Part shown: positions 62,104 to 64,000 of the stretch, in pieces
How positions within the stretch are numbered: position 1 is the stretch's first letter
How the letters are laid out: each line of letters opens with the position of its first letter
DNA from: Desulfovibrio sp. JC022
GTDB taxonomy: Bacteria > Desulfobacterota > Desulfovibrionia > Desulfovibrionales > Desulfovibrionaceae
Length of the DNA stretch: 64,000 bases
Assembly (NCBI RefSeq): GCF_010470665.1
Contig: NZ_VOPZ01000005.1
Coordinates: forward strand, 124,001-188,000
Reading direction: 5' to 3'
Notes under the pieces: model-generated
Database searches by the model: none
Seen by the model: the letters and a program-made list of their open reading frames with translations, nothing else
Told to the model about the DNA's origin: nothing
Made by a program: the position numbers and the translations under genes

Positions 62104-63462
62104 CTAAGGAGTGAGGCGATCTATGGTATCCTGCAACTGCCTTCCAAGAGGGGTTTGCAGGGAAATTTCACGTTCTATATTGGTAATACCTTTGATTACG
62201 GTAGAATGTCTGCGGCCCAGTCTGGTTCCGATATCCTTAAGGGAAAGTTCGGTATGTTTGCGGGCGAGGAAGAAAGCGGTGTTTCTGGCCAGTACAATCT
62301 GGCGTTTGCGGCTTTTCGAACGCAACTGATCAGGTGAAAGTTCATAGGAACGACAGATATGATCCACAATGGAATCATAACTGGGCGCGGCCTTGGCAAT
62401 GGAATAATTTTCCAATACCTGCCAGGCCAGTTCCTGCGAAACATCACGGTTGAGCAGTCTTGCCTTAAGCACAAGGTTTTGCAAGCAGCTTTCCAGCTGT
62501 CTTACATCAGTGGTAATACGGTCCGCAAGGAGTTCAGAAATTGAATCCGGAACCTGTGTTCCCAGTCGTATGGCCTTGCTTTCAACGATTCTCTTTCTGG
62601 TCTCGAAATCAGGAGTGGAAATAAGTGCCAGCAGTCCGGAACTGAAACGGGAAACCAGCTGCTGGTCGACCTTTTCCAGTTCACGGGGCAGGAAAGAACT
62701 GGTCATAACCACTTTGGAACCACGCAATTGCAGGCTCTTCAGGGTTTCCAGAATTTCATCCTGCATTTTCTGCTTGCCCTGAAAGAAATGAATATCTTCC
62801 AGAAGCAGGCAATCCACATTGTCCCTGAATTCGGATTTGAAACGGGAAATTTCACCGGCTTTAAGAGCCAGAACCATTCTGTTTGCGAACTCTTCCGCTG
62901 TAAGGCAGGCAATGGAAATGTGCTTCTTATTACTGGAAGCGCAAAGATTCTTGCCTATTGAATGCAGCAGATGTGTCTTTCCAAGACCGGGAGCGGAGCT
63001 CATGAAGAGCTGATCACCGGGCAGGGAGTTATCACAGAGACTTCTGGACGCGGCGCAGGCAAGTCTGTTGGACTCGCCGATTACGAAATCGTCAAAGGAA
63101 AAACGCCAACGGGGAACACGAGTATTGACCACCGCGGAAGACATCATGGGTAGTCCCATGCTTGTCTGTACCGGACGAGCTGCCGCAGGTCTTGGCTTAG
63201 CCTTGACCGCGGGCTTCTCTACGGACTTCCTAACCCCAATCTCCACCTTGGGGCTGGTGCCGAGAACCTGCTCGCCAGCTTCTTTGATGTTGTCCATGAG
63301 ACGGTCCCTTACCCAGGCTGCCACAAAGTCATTAGGAGCATACAATTTAATAGTATTGCTGCTTACCTCGGCTTTGAGGGGCTTGATCCATACTTTGTAC
63401 AGACCCGGGTTGAGTCCCTTCTCAAGAAATTTTAAAATTTTATTCCAGCTGTCTCTCATCAT
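62104..63462 (-). CDS. dnaA: Chromosomal replication initiator DnaA
   Basis: 452 residues with all four domains. Domain I (about 1-80) is WNKILKFLEKGLNPGLYKVW, then a short Pro/Ala-rich linker. The AAA+ domain has FDDFVIGESNRLA, Walker A SAPGLGKTHLL, Walker B CLLLEDIHFF and SFLPRELEKVD. Domain IV (about 355-452) ends with the signature LGRRHSTVIKGITNIER, which reads DnaA boxes. It melts the origin and loads the helicase. The ATG at 63462 or 63459 may be used; no strong ribosome binding site is visible. The origin region lies directly upstream. dnaN is not next to it here. Confidence 0.97.
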   Translation of the reverse strand: MMRDSWNKILKFLEKGLNPGLYKVWIKPLKAEVSSNTIKLYAPNDFVAAWVRDRLMDNIKEAGEQVLGTSPKVEIGVRKSVEKPAVKAKPRPAAARPVQTSMGLPMMSSAVVNTRVPRWRFSFDDFVIGESNRLACAASRSLCDNSLPGDQLFMSSAPGLGKTHLLHSIGKNLCASSNKKHISIACLTAEEFANRMVLALKAGEISRFKSEFRDNVDCLLLEDIHFFQGKQKMQDEILETLKSLQLRGSKVVMTSSFLPRELEKVDQQLVSRFSSGLLALISTPDFETRKRIVESKAIRLGTQVPDSISELLADRITTDVRQLESCLQNLVLKARLLNRDVSQELAWQVLENYSIAKAAPSYDSIVDHICRSYELSPDQLRSKSRKRQIVLARNTAFFLARKHTELSLKDIGTRLGRRHSTVIKGITNIEREISLQTPLGRQLQDTIDRLTP

Positions 63463-64000
63463 GTGGGGTTAACTAAGTCAATTAGAGTGTTGCCATCAAC
63501 TCTTGATAAGGCGGTACACATCCAATGACCACTCGATTGTTATCTACAACTTAAACTCCTGATTTTAAAGTCTTTTCTCTTAAGCCTAGCAATTTGGTGC
63601 CGAGGGCCGAAATCCTGCTAAAGGGCGTAACCACAAGCATGAACACCATCAGCGATTCTTTTTTTCCACAGCTGTGGAAAACTTTTTCCACAGGTTTTTC
63701 TTAAAAAAACTCGATATTACGCATAATTTCGTCTTTTCCCTCATTGTTACATTTCTTCTTACTCATTATTTTTAATATGAACTTTCACGACTATTTATTA
63801 AAATTCAGACATAAGCATCTGTTTTTACAGTACTTTAAAAAAATAACAAAAAAAACATCCAGTGTTTATAAATATTACTCATAATACTATGCCTTGCTTA
63901 ACCCAGTAAACTAAAGGGTTCAACGGCACTTCACTTTAGAACAAAACCTAACACACTAAAATATTGGCATTTATTACAACTTGACACGACTCAACCCCCA
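63463..64000. other. Probable replication origin region (oriC), cut by right edge
   Basis: Non-coding, AT-rich stretch upstream of dnaA. DnaA-box-like sites are TTATCTACA (63540-63548), TTTTCCACA (63662-63670), TGTGGAAAA (63673-63681, reversed) and TTTTCCACA (63684-63692), the last three in a tight cluster. A long AT-rich tract follows (about 63700-63890) that could be the unwinding element. It runs into the window edge, so its end is not seen. Confidence 0.75.

Overview
The window looks like a chromosomal segment from a marine, sulfate-reducing Desulfovibrio-type bacterium (Desulfovibrionaceae, perhaps Maridesulfovibrio-like). The strongest evidence is a complete hmc operon: a 16-heme cytochrome, its membrane redox partners, and Rrf1- and Rrf2-type regulators. 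Haem-binding sensor kinases and moderate GC content fit this. The right end carries dnaA and a probable replication origin, so the segment lies beside oriC. Family names come from motif recognition by eye; no database search was run.

Layout. 1-10.9 kb: signal transduction and envelope genes. These are a BaeS/BaeR-like pair cut by the left edge, a periplasmic binding protein overlapping its own sensor kinase, a DUF389 membrane protein and a haem-domain kinase. 10.9-16.9 kb: glycerol use (glpK, glpF, glpD, divergent DeoR-type glpR). 16.9-24.7 kb: a radical SAM/SPASM protein facing a TSCPD protein, an iron alcohol dehydrogenase, an EF-hand protein, a BamA-like outer-membrane barrel and two 52-residue small genes. 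24.85-29.9 kb: an AT-rich island described below. 30.1-33.6 kb: tRNA-Pro, tRNA-Thr, an Fcy1-like deaminase, two transporters and a YgeA-like racemase. 34-47.2 kb: hmcABCDEF, a universal stress protein, two Rrf1-like receivers, a receiver-kinase hybrid, rrf2 and a haem-containing kinase. 47.4-48.5 kb: NAD-precursor salvage (pnuC and a nicotinamide riboside kinase). 48.8-54.8 kb: a five-gene peptide-type ABC importer. 54.8-61 kb: a flavodoxin-ferredoxin protein, a MobA-MoeA fusion and a PIN-PhoH protein. 61.1-64 kb: a DnaA-like protein without its AAA+ module, dnaA, and the origin region.

The most unusual locus is 24.85-29.9 kb. A tyrosine recombinase sits 25 bp outside a 4.1-kb segment bounded by two perfect 31-bp inverted repeats. 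Each repeat carries the ribosome binding site, the start codon and the first four codons (M-S-R-E) of the gene it borders. One orientation places a radical SAM/ATP-grasp gene pair next to the recombinase. Inversion would instead place a pentapeptide-repeat gene there, with its start region intact. I read this as a candidate gene-swapping inversion system. Inversion itself cannot be shown from a single sequence.

Two families of dispersed non-coding repeats are also present. Four copies of one begin at, or within a base of, stop codons. The other has two copies with partly compensating stem changes.
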